Source: Gordonia bronchialis DSM 43247
GTDB lineage: Bacteria > Actinomycetota > Actinomycetes > Mycobacteriales > Mycobacteriaceae
DNA length: 64,000 nt
Assembly (NCBI RefSeq): GCF_000024785.1
Contig: NC_013441.1
Coordinates: 1,364,001-1,428,000 of the forward strand
Direction of reading: 5' to 3'
The notes under the pieces were generated by a model. That model worked only from the letters and a program-made list of their open reading frames with translations. It searched no databases and was not told the DNA's origin. A program made the translations under genes and the position numbers. Shown here piece after piece: positions 26,602 to 35,471 of the stretch. How positions within the stretch are numbered: position 1 is the stretch's first letter; each line of letters opens with the position of its first letter.

Positions 26602-27620
26602 CCGCCGAACCCACCCTTTCGCTCCTCGATGTCGCCGGATACCTGCCCGAGAATCGGGTGCCGGCAACCTATTTCGAGCAGTTCGCCGAGGATGATCAAC
26701 TGGCCGGCAACGCCATGTTCCGGATGCCCGCCCATCGGCACCACGCGGCTCACGGGGAGACCTCGGCCGACATGATGATCGCCGCCGCCCGTACGTTGAC
26801 AGCGCGGCACGGGGAGGACTGGCTCGACGACGTGGATGTGGTGCTCACCCACAGCCAGCTGCCGGAGGTGCCGGTGCGCGGATGCGGTGGCGAAGTCGCC
26901 CACCGCCTCGGCTTGCGGCCTCACACGGTGCTCGACGTGCACAACGGGGGCTGCGCGGCCTTCCCGCACATGGTCGAACTCGCCGACGGTCTGCTGCGGG
27001 GACGCGGCGGGGGCAAGGCGGTCATCGCGCTGGCGCAGAACAGTGCGTCCCAGGTGTTCACCCAGGAACAGGTGCGCGGCAAGGCCCAGGCTCCCATCCC
27101 CGGTGACGGGGCGGCGATGGCGGTGGTGTCGACCGACGGTGTCGGCAGTCCGGTGCTGGGCGTGCGATGCCACTCCTACGGGCAGTACTCGGGCGACATG
27201 ACCGCCGTCGCGACACCGGATCGCAAATACTGGGAGGCCGGTCCCGGTCAGATCCACATCGGATTCACCGACGCCAAGATCACCAAGGTGCTCGCCCGCG
27301 GAAACCGCATGGTTCCCGAGGTCGCCATCGAGGTGGCCGACGCCATCGGGGTGGCGCCCGCCGAACTGGACTGGCTGATCACCAACCAGCCCAACCGCAT
27401 CTTCCTGCGCAATTGGGCCGAGGCGCTGGAGTTGCCGGCCGAGCGACATCCGGACACCTTCGACGAATGCGGCAACCTGTTCGGCGTCGCCATCCCACTG
27501 ACCCTCGACACCGCCATCACCGACGGTCGGATCGCGGTCGGGGATGTGGTGATGACGGCGGCCTTCGCCCACGCCGGCGATTTCGCCGGTGCCCTCGCGC
27601 TGCGCTGGTGCGGACGATGA
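26598..27620 (+). CDS. Ketoacyl-ACP synthase III-like condensing enzyme
   Basis: This 340-residue thiolase-fold protein of the FabH/KAS III group has nucleophile Cys119 in HNGGCAAFPHM. The catalytic Asn is N293 in ECGNLFGVAIP. The usual catalytic His of the HQAN motif is replaced: the segment reads ITNQPNRIF, with Asn263 at the His position. Loss of the His is seen in KAS III relatives that acylate alcohols or amines instead of decarboxylative condensation. It overlaps the preceding and following genes by 4 bp each. Confidence 0.85.
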   Translation: MTAEPTLSLLDVAGYLPENRVPATYFEQFAEDDQLAGNAMFRMPAHRHHAAHGETSADMMIAAARTLTARHGEDWLDDVDVVLTHSQLPEVPVRGCGGEVAHRLGLRPHTVLDVHNGGCAAFPHMVELADGLLRGRGGGKAVIALAQNSASQVFTQEQVRGKAQAPIPGDGAAMAVVSTDGVGSPVLGVRCHSYGQYSGDMTAVATPDRKYWEAGPGQIHIGFTDAKITKVLARGNRMVPEVAIEVADAIGVAPAELDWLITNQPNRIFLRNWAEALELPAERHPDTFDECGNLFGVAIPLTLDTAITDGRIAVGDVVMTAAFAHAGDFAGALALRWCGR

Positions 27621-28654
27621 CCCTGACGCGTGCGCCGGCAATGGCGGCCGCCCCATATCGGTTGAGCCTCAACGAATCTCCCTACGGGCCGCTTCCCGCT
27701 GTCGCCCGGGTGCTGGCGGCCGGTGTCGTTGAGGTGAATCGGTACCCGGACTTCTTCCCGGACCGGTTGCGCGCCACAATCGCCGCGCACCTGTCGGTCG
27801 CGGCCGACCGGATCAGCGTCGGACCCGGGGCAACCGGACTGGCCCACACCGTCCTGGCGGAGAGCTCGGTCCGTGCCCGTGGCCGGGGCGTCACCGCCCC
27901 GACGCTGGTGACCTCGACACCCACCTTCGACGGTTACCCGATCCTGGCCGGCATGCTCGGAATCGAGGTGCGCGCAACCGAACTTGACGCCCACGGCGGT
28001 ACCGACCTCGACGCGCTCGCCAGCGCCGTCGACGCCGACACCTCGGCGGTGGCCATCTGCTCACCGCACAACCCGACCGGATCGGTGGTCTCCGAAGACG
28101 CGCTCGTCGCCTTCCTGCGCGAAGTGCCACCGAGTGTGACGGTCATCTTCGACGAGGCCTACGCGGAGTTCTGCGACGACCCGCCCGACATAATCGGGTT
28201 GACCCGACGATTCCCGACGCTGGTCGCGCTGCGGACCTTTTCCAAGGCGCACGGGCTCGCCGCCCTGCGTGTGGGCTATGCGCTCGTCGGTGCCGAGATG
28301 GGCGCGGCACTGCGCGCGCGGGAGATCCCGTTCGCGGTCGGTCCGGCGGCGCTGGCGGCTGTCCCGGTCGCGCTGGCGGCACGGGCCGAACTCGACGACC
28401 GGGTTAGCGCGATGCGCACCGAGCGTGCGAGGTTGTCGGCGATGCTCACCGCCATCGGGGCGTCGCCGCTGCCGAGTCAGGGCAACTTCGTGTTCCTCCC
28501 CGGCGACGACGGTCTGCAGGTGGGCACCCTCCTCAACACCGTCGGTGTGCTCGGAAAGCGTTGTGGCGACTTCGGATTCCGGCTGACCGTCGGGGATTGC
28601 GCTTCGACCGACTACCTCGTCGGGGCACTACGGCTGACTGCTCGTAAGGCCTGA
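27617..28654 (+). CDS. PLP-dependent class I/II aminotransferase (HisC-like)
   Basis: This 345-residue fold-type I enzyme resembles histidinol-phosphate aminotransferases: LSLNESPYGPLP at the N-terminus, CSPHNPTGSVVSE, VIFDEAYAEFCDD, and the PLP lysine K210 in TFSKAHGLAALRVGYA. It overlaps the KAS III gene by ATGA. In this setting it probably installs or removes an amino group on a pathway product rather than serving histidine synthesis. An SDR gene follows 38 bp later. Confidence 0.88.
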   Translation: MTLTRAPAMAAAPYRLSLNESPYGPLPAVARVLAAGVVEVNRYPDFFPDRLRATIAAHLSVAADRISVGPGATGLAHTVLAESSVRARGRGVTAPTLVTSTPTFDGYPILAGMLGIEVRATELDAHGGTDLDALASAVDADTSAVAICSPHNPTGSVVSEDALVAFLREVPPSVTVIFDEAYAEFCDDPPDIIGLTRRFPTLVALRTFSKAHGLAALRVGYALVGAEMGAALRAREIPFAVGPAALAAVPVALAARAELDDRVSAMRTERARLSAMLTAIGASPLPSQGNFVFLPGDDGLQVGTLLNTVGVLGKRCGDFGFRLTVGDCASTDYLVGALRLTARKA

Positions 28655-28692
28655 TCCGCATTGGCCCGACCCCTCCTGGGTACGCTGACCGC

Positions 28693-29436
28693 ATGGGGAG
28701 ACGACAGAAGATTCTGATCACGGGTGCGAGTTCGGGGCTCGGGGAGGGCATGGCCCGACGGTTCGCGGGGGAGGGACGTTCGCTCGCGCTCGCCGCACGA
28801 CGACTCGACCGGCTCGAGACCCTGGCCGACGAGCTGCGGCCGGCGGCCGAGCAGGTCGCCGTGGCCCAGCTCGACGTCACCGACACCGACTCCGTGCCGA
28901 TCGTCTTCGGGAAACTGCGCGAGGAACTCGGCGGACTCGATCGCGTCATCGTCAACGCGGGTCTCGGCAAGGGCGCACCGCTGGGAACGGGCAAGGCGCA
29001 CGCCAACATCGAGACCATCCAGACCAACCTGGTGGGTGCTCTCGCGCAGATCGAGGCGGCGCTGGAGATCTTCCGCGAACAGAATTCGGGACATCTGGTG
29101 CTGATCAGTTCGATCAGTGGCATCCGCGGCCTGCCGAAGGCGCAGGCCGCCTACTCGGCGTCCAAGGCCGGTCTGTCCGCTCTCGGGCAAGGCCTGCAGG
29201 CCGAGTTCGCCAACTCTCCCATCGAGGTGTCGGTGTTGCTGCCCGGCTACATCGAGACCGACATCAACCGCGGCGTGAAGACCTCGCTGATGGCCGACAC
29301 CGACGACGGTGTCGACGCCATGATCAACGCCATCGAGGCGGAGAAGGGCTGGGCACCGATTCCGGCGTGGCCGTGGACCCCGATCGCGGTCGCCCTGAAG
29401 TACCTGCCGGCCGCCATTTCACGTCGGCTGGTGTAA
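28693..29436 (+). CDS. Short-chain dehydrogenase/reductase (Rv0945-like)
   Basis: This 247-residue SDR has TGASSGLG, the NAG motif in VIVNAGLGKG, Ser in LISSISGIRG and the YxxxK pair in AAYSASKAGLSALG. In M. tuberculosis an SDR (Rv0945) sits at the same place beside pgi, so it is probably the conserved gene of this block rather than part of the upstream biosynthetic operon, although it could be read through from it. Confidence 0.88.
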   Translation: MGRRQKILITGASSGLGEGMARRFAGEGRSLALAARRLDRLETLADELRPAAEQVAVAQLDVTDTDSVPIVFGKLREELGGLDRVIVNAGLGKGAPLGTGKAHANIETIQTNLVGALAQIEAALEIFREQNSGHLVLISSISGIRGLPKAQAAYSASKAGLSALGQGLQAEFANSPIEVSVLLPGYIETDINRGVKTSLMADTDDGVDAMINAIEAEKGWAPIPAWPWTPIAVALKYLPAAISRRLV

Positions 29437-29524
29437 CGCGGCCGAGGCCGGCGGAAAGTAGGGGAGGAATATCTTTCCCCCACTTGTGGATTCGTCCCTG
29501 GGAAACTTCTCGAGAAGGAAACCA

Positions 29525-29556
29525 AAACCAGGGTAGGGAAATCCTTCCCCTGGTTT
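29525..29556. terminator. Hairpin between convergent genes
   Basis: AAACCAGGG...TCCCCTGGTTT forms a stem of 9 or more base pairs in the 138-bp gap between the convergent SDR and lipoprotein genes. A second smaller inverted repeat (GGGGA...TCCCC) lies at about 29461-29482. It is a likely bidirectional terminator. Confidence 0.6.
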
Positions 29557-29574
29557 CCGCAGCGGGCGGAGCGC

Positions 29575-30243
29575 TCAACCGGCGGTGCTCGTCGTCGGCG
29601 ACCCGCTGGGCACCGCCGCGGGGTTGCGCCAGGCCACCGGCGAGGCCTTGTAGTCGAAGGCGTCGTCACCGGTGGTGTCCGCCCAGTAGATGACCTGCTG
29701 CAGCTTCTGCCCGGGGTCGGCGAGGGCGAGCAGACAGGTGGCGTAGGACTCGCCGCGTTTCATGCGCTCGGGTATGGGAGTGTCCGTGCAGGCGGGCAGC
29801 CCGCCCGTGGGAGTGAGGGTCAGTGCGGCGGTGCGGCCGTCGGGGCTACCCGCGAGGCCCACCAACCCGGGTGCCGCGGCCGGCCGAGCGGCCAGCGAGG
29901 TCACCGTCACGTAGATGAAGTACGGTGCACCACCGTGGGTCACCGTGTCGGGTACGTTCTCCGCGGGCGTGATGCCGGTGACGGTGAACAGCGCCAGCGA
30001 ACCACCCGCGCTGAACGCATTCGACGGCAACGTCGCGGTCTGTCCGAAGTCGAGCGCCGTCCCCGGGTCGGTCCGAGCCGGGGCGCCGTTTGCCACACTC
30101 ACCGACGCCGACATCGGAACCGACGTCGGCTTCTCGGCGGGCGAGCTCTCCGAGGAGTTCGACGAGCACGCCGCGATCGCCAGTAGCGCGCTCAGGCATC
30201 CGGCAAGGAGGGCGACGCGTCGCGCCGACGGATGAGGTCTCAC
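29575..30243 (-). CDS. Predicted lipoprotein of unknown function
   Basis: About 222 residues with a signal peptide and lipobox (LAIAAC then SSNSS). The rest is predicted beta-rich, with DFGQTATLPSNAF and YVTVTSLAARP suggesting an immunoglobulin-like DUF4352-type domain. One possible disulfide pair comes from CTDTPIP and ATCLLAL. The start GTG 30243 is preferred because an upstream extension would overlap the divergent gene. No enzyme motif is seen. Confidence 0.75.
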   Translation of the reverse strand: MRPHPSARRVALLAGCLSALLAIAACSSNSSESSPAEKPTSVPMSASVSVANGAPARTDPGTALDFGQTATLPSNAFSAGGSLALFTVTGITPAENVPDTVTHGGAPYFIYVTVTSLAARPAAAPGLVGLAGSPDGRTAALTLTPTGGLPACTDTPIPERMKRGESYATCLLALADPGQKLQQVIYWADTTGDDAFDYKASPVAWRNPAAVPSGSPTTSTAG

Positions 30244-30262
30244 GCTGCGTAAGGTAACCGAT

Positions 30263-30796
30263 GTGGCGAGCAAGCAGGGGCAGGTCGTGGCCCATGGCGC
30301 GTTTCAGTTGTTCGGTGAGCGCAAACGGGCGCAGGTCAGTGAGCTGTTGACGGAGGTCTTCGGACGCGACGACGTCGAGGCGCTGGCCGCCGACTGGCGC
30401 GGCATCGTGTACTTCACGCTCGCCGCCGACGAGTCGGTCGCCGACGACGCGGTCCTCGGATTCGACGCCTCGAGCGGCAATTCGGGTGAACTCGCCACCG
30501 TCGACGAGGTGCTCGCCGCGGTGCGCAGCGGGGAGGTCGCCGAGGCTGTCGACGGCGCCAGCTTCGATGCCTGGCGCACCGCGACCGGCACCCGTGCACT
30601 CGACACGGGGTCGTGCGTGCCGCCCGCCTTGTACGAGTTCCTGGGCGGTGATCCGGCCGAGAGGTCAACGGAGCCAGAAGATGTCGTCACGTTCATCGCC
30701 GTGGCAGCGGCGCTGATGGGTCGGCTGGAGGAACTCGGGGTGCAGCCGGGCGACGAGATCCCCGACGAGGTGTTCGACGAGGACCGCTGGCGCTGA
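30263..30796 (+). CDS. Hypothetical cytoplasmic protein
   Basis: This 177-residue acidic protein starts at GTG 30263 with the segment GAFQLFGERKRAQVSELLTE. The layout resembles SMI1/Tdi1-like or DUF1851 proteins, but I cannot assign it. It is divergent from the lipoprotein with 19 bp between starts, and ends at a 15-bp tandem repeat shared with the next gene. Confidence 0.7.
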   Translation: MASKQGQVVAHGAFQLFGERKRAQVSELLTEVFGRDDVEALAADWRGIVYFTLAADESVADDAVLGFDASSGNSGELATVDEVLAAVRSGEVAEAVDGASFDAWRTATGTRALDTGSCVPPALYEFLGGDPAERSTEPEDVVTFIAVAAALMGRLEELGVQPGDEIPDEVFDEDRWR

Positions 30797-30841
30797 TCAG
30801 GCCACCTCGATTCAGGCCACCTCGATTCAGGCCACGTCGAT
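30797..30841. repeat. 15-bp tandem repeat carrying stop codons
   Basis: Three units of TCAGGCCACCTCGAT (the third with one change) lie between two convergent genes. Read on the minus strand each unit encodes I-(D/E)-V-A-stop, so the last five codons of the secreted-protein gene have been triplicated. Confidence 0.9.
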
Positions 30842-31282
30842 GACCGACCGTGGCACCGTCGTCGACGGCCGGTCGGTGACGATCCAAAACTCGACCCGCC
30901 CAGGCCCGGTGCGGACGGTCTCGCCCACGATCTTGGTGATGCTCGACGGGATGAGCATGCCCCGGACCTCTCCGCGCACCACCCCGGCGGTGTTGACCTT
31001 GCGCCAGAAGATGCGCACGCCGACGCGGCATTGCCCGCCGTCGTCGGAGATGCCGAGGAAGCGGCCGGTGGCCTGCAGGTAGAGGGTGCCGGGCCGGTTG
31101 GGAACGGTGCTCGCGAGACCGCTGACGTTGCCGCCGCACGCCGGGCCGTAGGCGACTGTCCAGATGACCGGGGTGATGACCGTGCGCGCGGGCGCCGCGT
31201 CGGCCCGCACGGCCGACGACATCACGATCAGTCCGACTGCGCTGACCGCGATGATCGTTCCCCGCAGGATTCGTCGGAGCAT
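30827..31282 (-). CDS. Secreted protein of unknown function
   Basis: This 151-residue protein has an N-terminal signal (LRRILRGTIIAVSAVGLIVM, then SSAVRADA as probable cleavage region). The mature part is beta-rich, with two cysteines (YGPACGGN and GGQCRVG) that could form a disulfide. ATG 31282 has GAGGA seven bases upstream. The protein looks like a small exported actinobacterial protein. It is on the same strand as pgi, 86 bp downstream of it. Confidence 0.8.
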   Translation of the reverse strand: MLRRILRGTIIAVSAVGLIVMSSAVRADAAPARTVITPVIWTVAYGPACGGNVSGLASTVPNRPGTLYLQATGRFLGISDDGGQCRVGVRIFWRKVNTAGVVRGEVRGMLIPSSITKIVGETVRTGPGRVEFWIVTDRPSTTVPRSVIDVA

Positions 31283-31368
31283 GATGGGTTCCTCATGTCG
31301 GGTGACATACCGTTCGGTTGTGACATACGTCATATCGACGACGGGGCTCGGCGCGTTAGCGGCGGTGA

Positions 31369-33066
31369 TCAGGCGCGACGGCCCCGGTGCTTGCGGTACC
31401 AGCGCACGAGTTCGTCGGTGGAGGAGTCGTCGGCAGCGGCCGGGGCGTCGTCGGAGGTGATCACACCGAGTAGTTCCTTGGCCTGGGTCTTGCCGAGTTC
31501 CACACCCCACTGGTCGAAGGAGTTGATGCCCCAGATGACACCTTCGACGAAGACCTGGTGTTCGTAGAGGGCGATCAACTGGCCGATGACCGACGGCGTG
31601 AGCTTGGGGGCGAGGATCGAGGTGGACGGACGGTTGCCGGGCATCACCTTGTGCGCCACCACATTCGGGGCGACACCCTCGGCCGCGATCTCGTCGGCGG
31701 TCTTGCCGAAGGCGAGCACCTTGGTCTGGGCGAAGTAGTTGCTCATCAGCAGGTCGTGCATGGAACCCGCACCGTCGGGAGTCACCGGCAGATCGTCGGT
31801 GGGTTCGGCGAAGCCGATGAAATCCGACGGGATCATCCGGGTTCCCTGATGCAGCAGTTGGTAGAACGCGTGCTGTCCGTTGGTACCCGGCTCGCCCCAG
31901 AACACCTCGCCGGTCTCCGTGGTGACGTGTGCCCCCTGTGCGGTGACGGACTTGCCGTTGGACTCCATCGTCAGCTGCTGCAGATACGCGGGGAAGCGGG
32001 CCATGTCGTTGGAATACGGCAGCACCGCCCGGATCTGGGCATCCCAGAAGTTGGAGTACCACAGGCCGATGAGGCCGAGGATCACCGGCGCGTTCTGCTC
32101 GAGCGGCTGGGTACGGAAATGCTCGTCGACGACGTGGAAGCCGTCGAGGAATTCGGCAAAACGATCCTTGCCGATGGCCGCCATCACCGACAGCCCGATC
32201 GCCGAGTCGACGGAGTAGCGTCCGCCGACCCAGTCCCAGAAGCCGAACATGTTGGCGGTGTCGATGCCGAACTCCGACACCTTCTCGGCGTTGGTGCTCA
32301 CGGCGACAAAGTGTTTCGCGACGGCGTCGGGGCCGGCGCCGAGTTCGGTGAGCAGCCAGCTGCGGGCCGCCGACGCGTTGGTGAGCGTCTCCAGGGTGGT
32401 GAACGTCTTGGAGGCGATGATGAACAGGGTGGTCTCGGCGTCGAGGTCGGCCAGGGTTCCGACGAGGTCGGCGGGGTCGACGTTGGAGACGAAGTGGCAG
32501 CGGATGGACGAATCGACGTAGTGCCGCAGCGCCTGATAGACCATGGCCGGCCCGAGGTCGGACCCGCCGATGCCGATGTTGACCACGTCGGTGATCGGCT
32601 TGCCCGTGTGGCCTTTCCACTCACCGCTGCGCAGTTTGTCGGTGAAGGCGCCCATCGCGTCGAGGACCTCGTGGACGTCGGCGACCACATTCTGGCCGTC
32701 GACGGTCAGGGATGCGTCGGCCGGAAGGCGCAGCGCGGTGTGCAGGACGGCGCGATCCTCGGAGGTGTTGATGTGTGCGCCGGCGAACATGTCGTCGCGG
32801 CGATCGGTGAGGCCGACCTCGCGGGCGAGACTGAAGAGCAGTTCCAGGGTCTCGCGTAGCACCCGGTGCTTGGAGTAGTCGATGTGCAGGTCGCCGACGT
32901 CGACGGTGAGTTCGCGACCACGATCGGGGTTCACCGCGAAGACCTCACGCAGATGCATCGCGAACACGTGCGGCTGATGCGCGGCCAGGGCCTGCCAGGA
33001 CTGGGTGGCGGTGATGTCGCCGTGGTCGCTACCGGTGAACTCGCCGCCCGAGGAGTCGCTGCTCAT
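31369..33066 (-). CDS. pgi: Glucose-6-phosphate isomerase
   Basis: This 565-residue enzyme interconverts glucose-6-phosphate and fructose-6-phosphate. Visible features are [26 protein letters not shown] (sugar-phosphate loop), [18 protein letters not shown] (catalytic Glu/His region) and the signature [13 protein letters not shown]. Length is normal. Gene order pgi, chorismate mutase (same strand), then divergent and onward to pcrA matches M. tuberculosis Rv0946c-Rv0949. Confidence 0.97.
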   Translation of the reverse strand: MSSDSSGGEFTGSDHGDITATQSWQALAAHQPHVFAMHLREVFAVNPDRGRELTVDVGDLHIDYSKHRVLRETLELLFSLAREVGLTDRRDDMFAGAHINTSEDRAVLHTALRLPADASLTVDGQNVVADVHEVLDAMGAFTDKLRSGEWKGHTGKPITDVVNIGIGGSDLGPAMVYQALRHYVDSSIRCHFVSNVDPADLVGTLADLDAETTLFIIASKTFTTLETLTNASAARSWLLTELGAGPDAVAKHFVAVSTNAEKVSEFGIDTANMFGFWDWVGGRYSVDSAIGLSVMAAIGKDRFAEFLDGFHVVDEHFRTQPLEQNAPVILGLIGLWYSNFWDAQIRAVLPYSNDMARFPAYLQQLTMESNGKSVTAQGAHVTTETGEVFWGEPGTNGQHAFYQLLHQGTRMIPSDFIGFAEPTDDLPVTPDGAGSMHDLLMSNYFAQTKVLAFGKTADEIAAEGVAPNVVAHKVMPGNRPSTSILAPKLTPSVIGQLIALYEHQVFVEGVIWGINSFDQWGVELGKTQAKELLGVITSDDAPAAADDSSTDELVRWYRKHRGRRA

Positions 33067-33121
33067 GACTCACCACCCTATGCGGTGGCCGTCCGCGGTG
33101 CGACGGCATCGCCGAGGCGGG

Positions 33122-33460
33122 TCACCGTCCCAGCGGGCCCCGCCCGAGTCGCAGCAGCAGCATCGCCAGCGTATGGCCTTCCTGCCCAAGGTCCTTGAAG
33201 CGTTCGAGCACCTTCACCTCGCGACTGTGGACCAGGCGCGGACCACCCGACGCCATGCGCGCGGCACCGATCTTCTTCGACACCGCCGAGCGTCGTTTCA
33301 CCGCGGCCAGGATCACCGCGTCGAGCCGGTCGATCTCGAGTCGCAGCGCGTCGATGTCGTCGGGCAGGGTGTCCACCTGCGACGACAGCTCGTAGCGCTC
33401 CAGGTCGATGGTCTGCTCGAACGGGATGGCGGCCTCATCGGGTGTGCTGTCGTCGGTCAC
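33122..33460 (-). CDS. Chorismate mutase (AroQ type)
   Basis: This all-helical enzyme of about 112 residues converts chorismate to prephenate. EIDRLDAVILAAVKRRSAVS is the AroQ helix 1, with the conserved Arg/Lys residues continuing into KKIGAARM. The end LLLRLGRGPLGR matches the short mycobacterial Rv0948c enzyme, whose C-terminus contacts DAHP synthase for activation. The start GTG 33460 gives a protein slightly longer than Rv0948c. It is in the conserved pgi-pcrA block. Confidence 0.92.
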   Translation of the reverse strand: MTDDSTPDEAAIPFEQTIDLERYELSSQVDTLPDDIDALRLEIDRLDAVILAAVKRRSAVSKKIGAARMASGGPRLVHSREVKVLERFKDLGQEGHTLAMLLLRLGRGPLGR

Positions 33461-33502
33461 CCGCCCGATTTTGCCACGCACTGCGCACGCGAGGATGGTG
33501 GG

Positions 33503-35449
33503 ATGGTGAGCGAACAGGCGGGGACCGCGCAGCGATCGGACGAACAGGCGGCGGGTCGCGCAGCGCCCTCGATCTCTGGGGTGTCGACAGTTGTCGTTCT
33601 CGCGGTCACGTTGATCACCGCGCAGCTCGTGATCCGCGGCTGGCTGGTGGCCACCGGGAACTTCTACTGGGATGACCTGATCCTGATCGGCCGGGCGTCG
33701 TCGATGCCGATCGGTTCGTGGGAGTACCTCGGGCACAGCCACGACGGTCATTTCATGCCGGCCGCCTTCCTGGTTGCGGGCATCTCGACCGTCCTGGCAC
33801 CGGTGACGTGGGCGCTACCCGCGGCCACGCTGATCGTGTTGCAGGCAGTGGCGTCGGTGGCGGTGTGGCGGATGATCCGGATCATCGCGCCCGCGGCGGG
33901 AATCGCGGCCCTGGCCGCGTTGACGTTCTATCTCTTCACCCCGATGACGGTGCCAGCCTTCACGTGGTGGGCCGCTGGACTCAACACCCTGCCGATGCAG
34001 GCGGCGATCGCCTGGATCGTCGGCGACGCGGTCCTGGCCTGCCGCACGGACACCGACGACGCGACTCGCCGTCGTATCACGGTGCGCTCCGCGCTGATCT
34101 TCCTGATCGCGCTGACCTTCTTCGAGAAGTCGCTGTTCATCCTGCCGGTCGCACTGGTGACGGCGACGTTGTCGGTGGCCGCGTCCCGACGCCGGACGGA
34201 AACGGGGGATGACGACGGAGCCGGTGACGACGCCGATCTCGCCGAGACGATGAGTCCGCTTGCGGCCGCAGTGGTCCGGGCCCGGCGGTTGTGGGCGGCG
34301 CTGGCGGTGATCTTCGTCGTGTGGGTGATCATCTTCTTCTCGGTGTCCGACGCGACCGCTGGCGTGCATTCGGCCGCCCAGACCGCTCGGCTGGTCTGGC
34401 GGTCGGTCAACCGGGCCGTCGTCCCCTCGCTGGTGGGCGGGCCGTGGGAGTGGGGCCGCTGGAATCCGAGTCCGCCCATGGGTTTTGCGTCGTGGTGGAT
34501 GATCCTGGCCGGATGGCTGGTGGTCGCGGGGGTGGTGATCTGGGCGGTGCTGCGCCGGCACGGCGCGTTCGCGGTGTTGCTGGCGGCCGGCGCGTACGTC
34601 GTCGTCGCGCAGATCCCGGTGATGTGGAACCGCTCGAGCGACAACACCGCTCTGGAACTCGCGCAGACGATGCGTTACCTACCCGACAGTGCCCTCGTGC
34701 TGACCGCGGCACTCGCCCTGCTCATCGCCGCCCCCGCACGTTCGGTGCGCGCGGCCGCCACCACCGGTGCCCGGCATGCGAAAACAGCCGAAACCGCCTC
34801 ACCTGCAACGGTGTTGGTGGCTGTGCTCATCGCCTTGGCTGCCGCGTCGGCGACGATCTCGCTGGCCGGTTTCGGCGATTCGTGGCGCGACAACCCCACC
34901 GGCGACTACCTGGCCACGGCCAAGCGGTCGCTCGCCGCGAACACCGAGCACCCGATGTTCGATCAGTCGCTACCGCTGGAGGTCCTCCTACCGGTCGCCT
35001 ACCCGAACAACCAGATCAGCCATACCTTCGGGCGCCTGCGCGACCGGCCGCCGTTCGCCTCGTCCACCGATCGGCTCGTCGTCCTCGATACCGCCGGTGA
35101 ACTGGTGCCGGGCGCGGTCACCGCGCAACGGAACATCGCCGCGGGACGCGGCGCGTGCGATCGGCCGGAGGTGACCGGCCCCACGCAACTGCCCCTCGAC
35201 GGCCCACTCATCCGCTGGCGCTGGACGATTGCGCTCGGCTACTGCGCCAACCGGTCGGGCGAGGTGGAGTTCCGGCTCGACGACGGCACGGCCCACACGG
35301 TTGCGGTCCAGGCCGGACTCCACGTCGTGTACGTGCAACTCGACGGCTCCGGGCGCACCCTCACCCTTCGCCCGCTCACCGAGGGACTCGCCCTGCACAC
35401 CGGACAGGGGCGAGTCGGTGAGGTCGTGGAGGCCCGATTCGTCGGGTAG
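33503..35449 (+). CDS. Large polytopic membrane protein, GT-C glycosyltransferase-like
   Basis: This 648-residue protein has about ten transmembrane helices and a C-terminal soluble domain of about 200 residues. An acidic WDD motif (NFYWDDLILIGR) in the first external loop and the following SHDGHFMP segment are reminiscent of GT-C polyprenyl-sugar glycosyltransferases, which act on the outer face. The helices are interrupted by a cytoplasmic acidic loop (TGDDDGAGDDADLAE). The start is ATG 33503. No donor or acceptor can be named. Confidence 0.7.
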   Translation: MVSEQAGTAQRSDEQAAGRAAPSISGVSTVVVLAVTLITAQLVIRGWLVATGNFYWDDLILIGRASSMPIGSWEYLGHSHDGHFMPAAFLVAGISTVLAPVTWALPAATLIVLQAVASVAVWRMIRIIAPAAGIAALAALTFYLFTPMTVPAFTWWAAGLNTLPMQAAIAWIVGDAVLACRTDTDDATRRRITVRSALIFLIALTFFEKSLFILPVALVTATLSVAASRRRTETGDDDGAGDDADLAETMSPLAAAVVRARRLWAALAVIFVVWVIIFFSVSDATAGVHSAAQTARLVWRSVNRAVVPSLVGGPWEWGRWNPSPPMGFASWWMILAGWLVVAGVVIWAVLRRHGAFAVLLAAGAYVVVAQIPVMWNRSSDNTALELAQTMRYLPDSALVLTAALALLIAAPARSVRAAATTGARHAKTAETASPATVLVAVLIALAAASATISLAGFGDSWRDNPTGDYLATAKRSLAANTEHPMFDQSLPLEVLLPVAYPNNQISHTFGRLRDRPPFASSTDRLVVLDTAGELVPGAVTAQRNIAAGRGACDRPEVTGPTQLPLDGPLIRWRWTIALGYCANRSGEVEFRLDDGTAHTVAVQAGLHVVYVQLDGSGRTLTLRPLTEGLALHTGQGRVGEVVEARFVG

Positions 35450-35471
35450 CGGCCAGGGCGTGAGACACGCC

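Noticed and set aside
30827..32620. Very long minus-strand reading frame across the secreted-protein gene and most of pgi
   Set aside because: Only the last 151 codons (from 31282) are a real gene. The rest is arginine-rich translation of pgi in a wrong frame.
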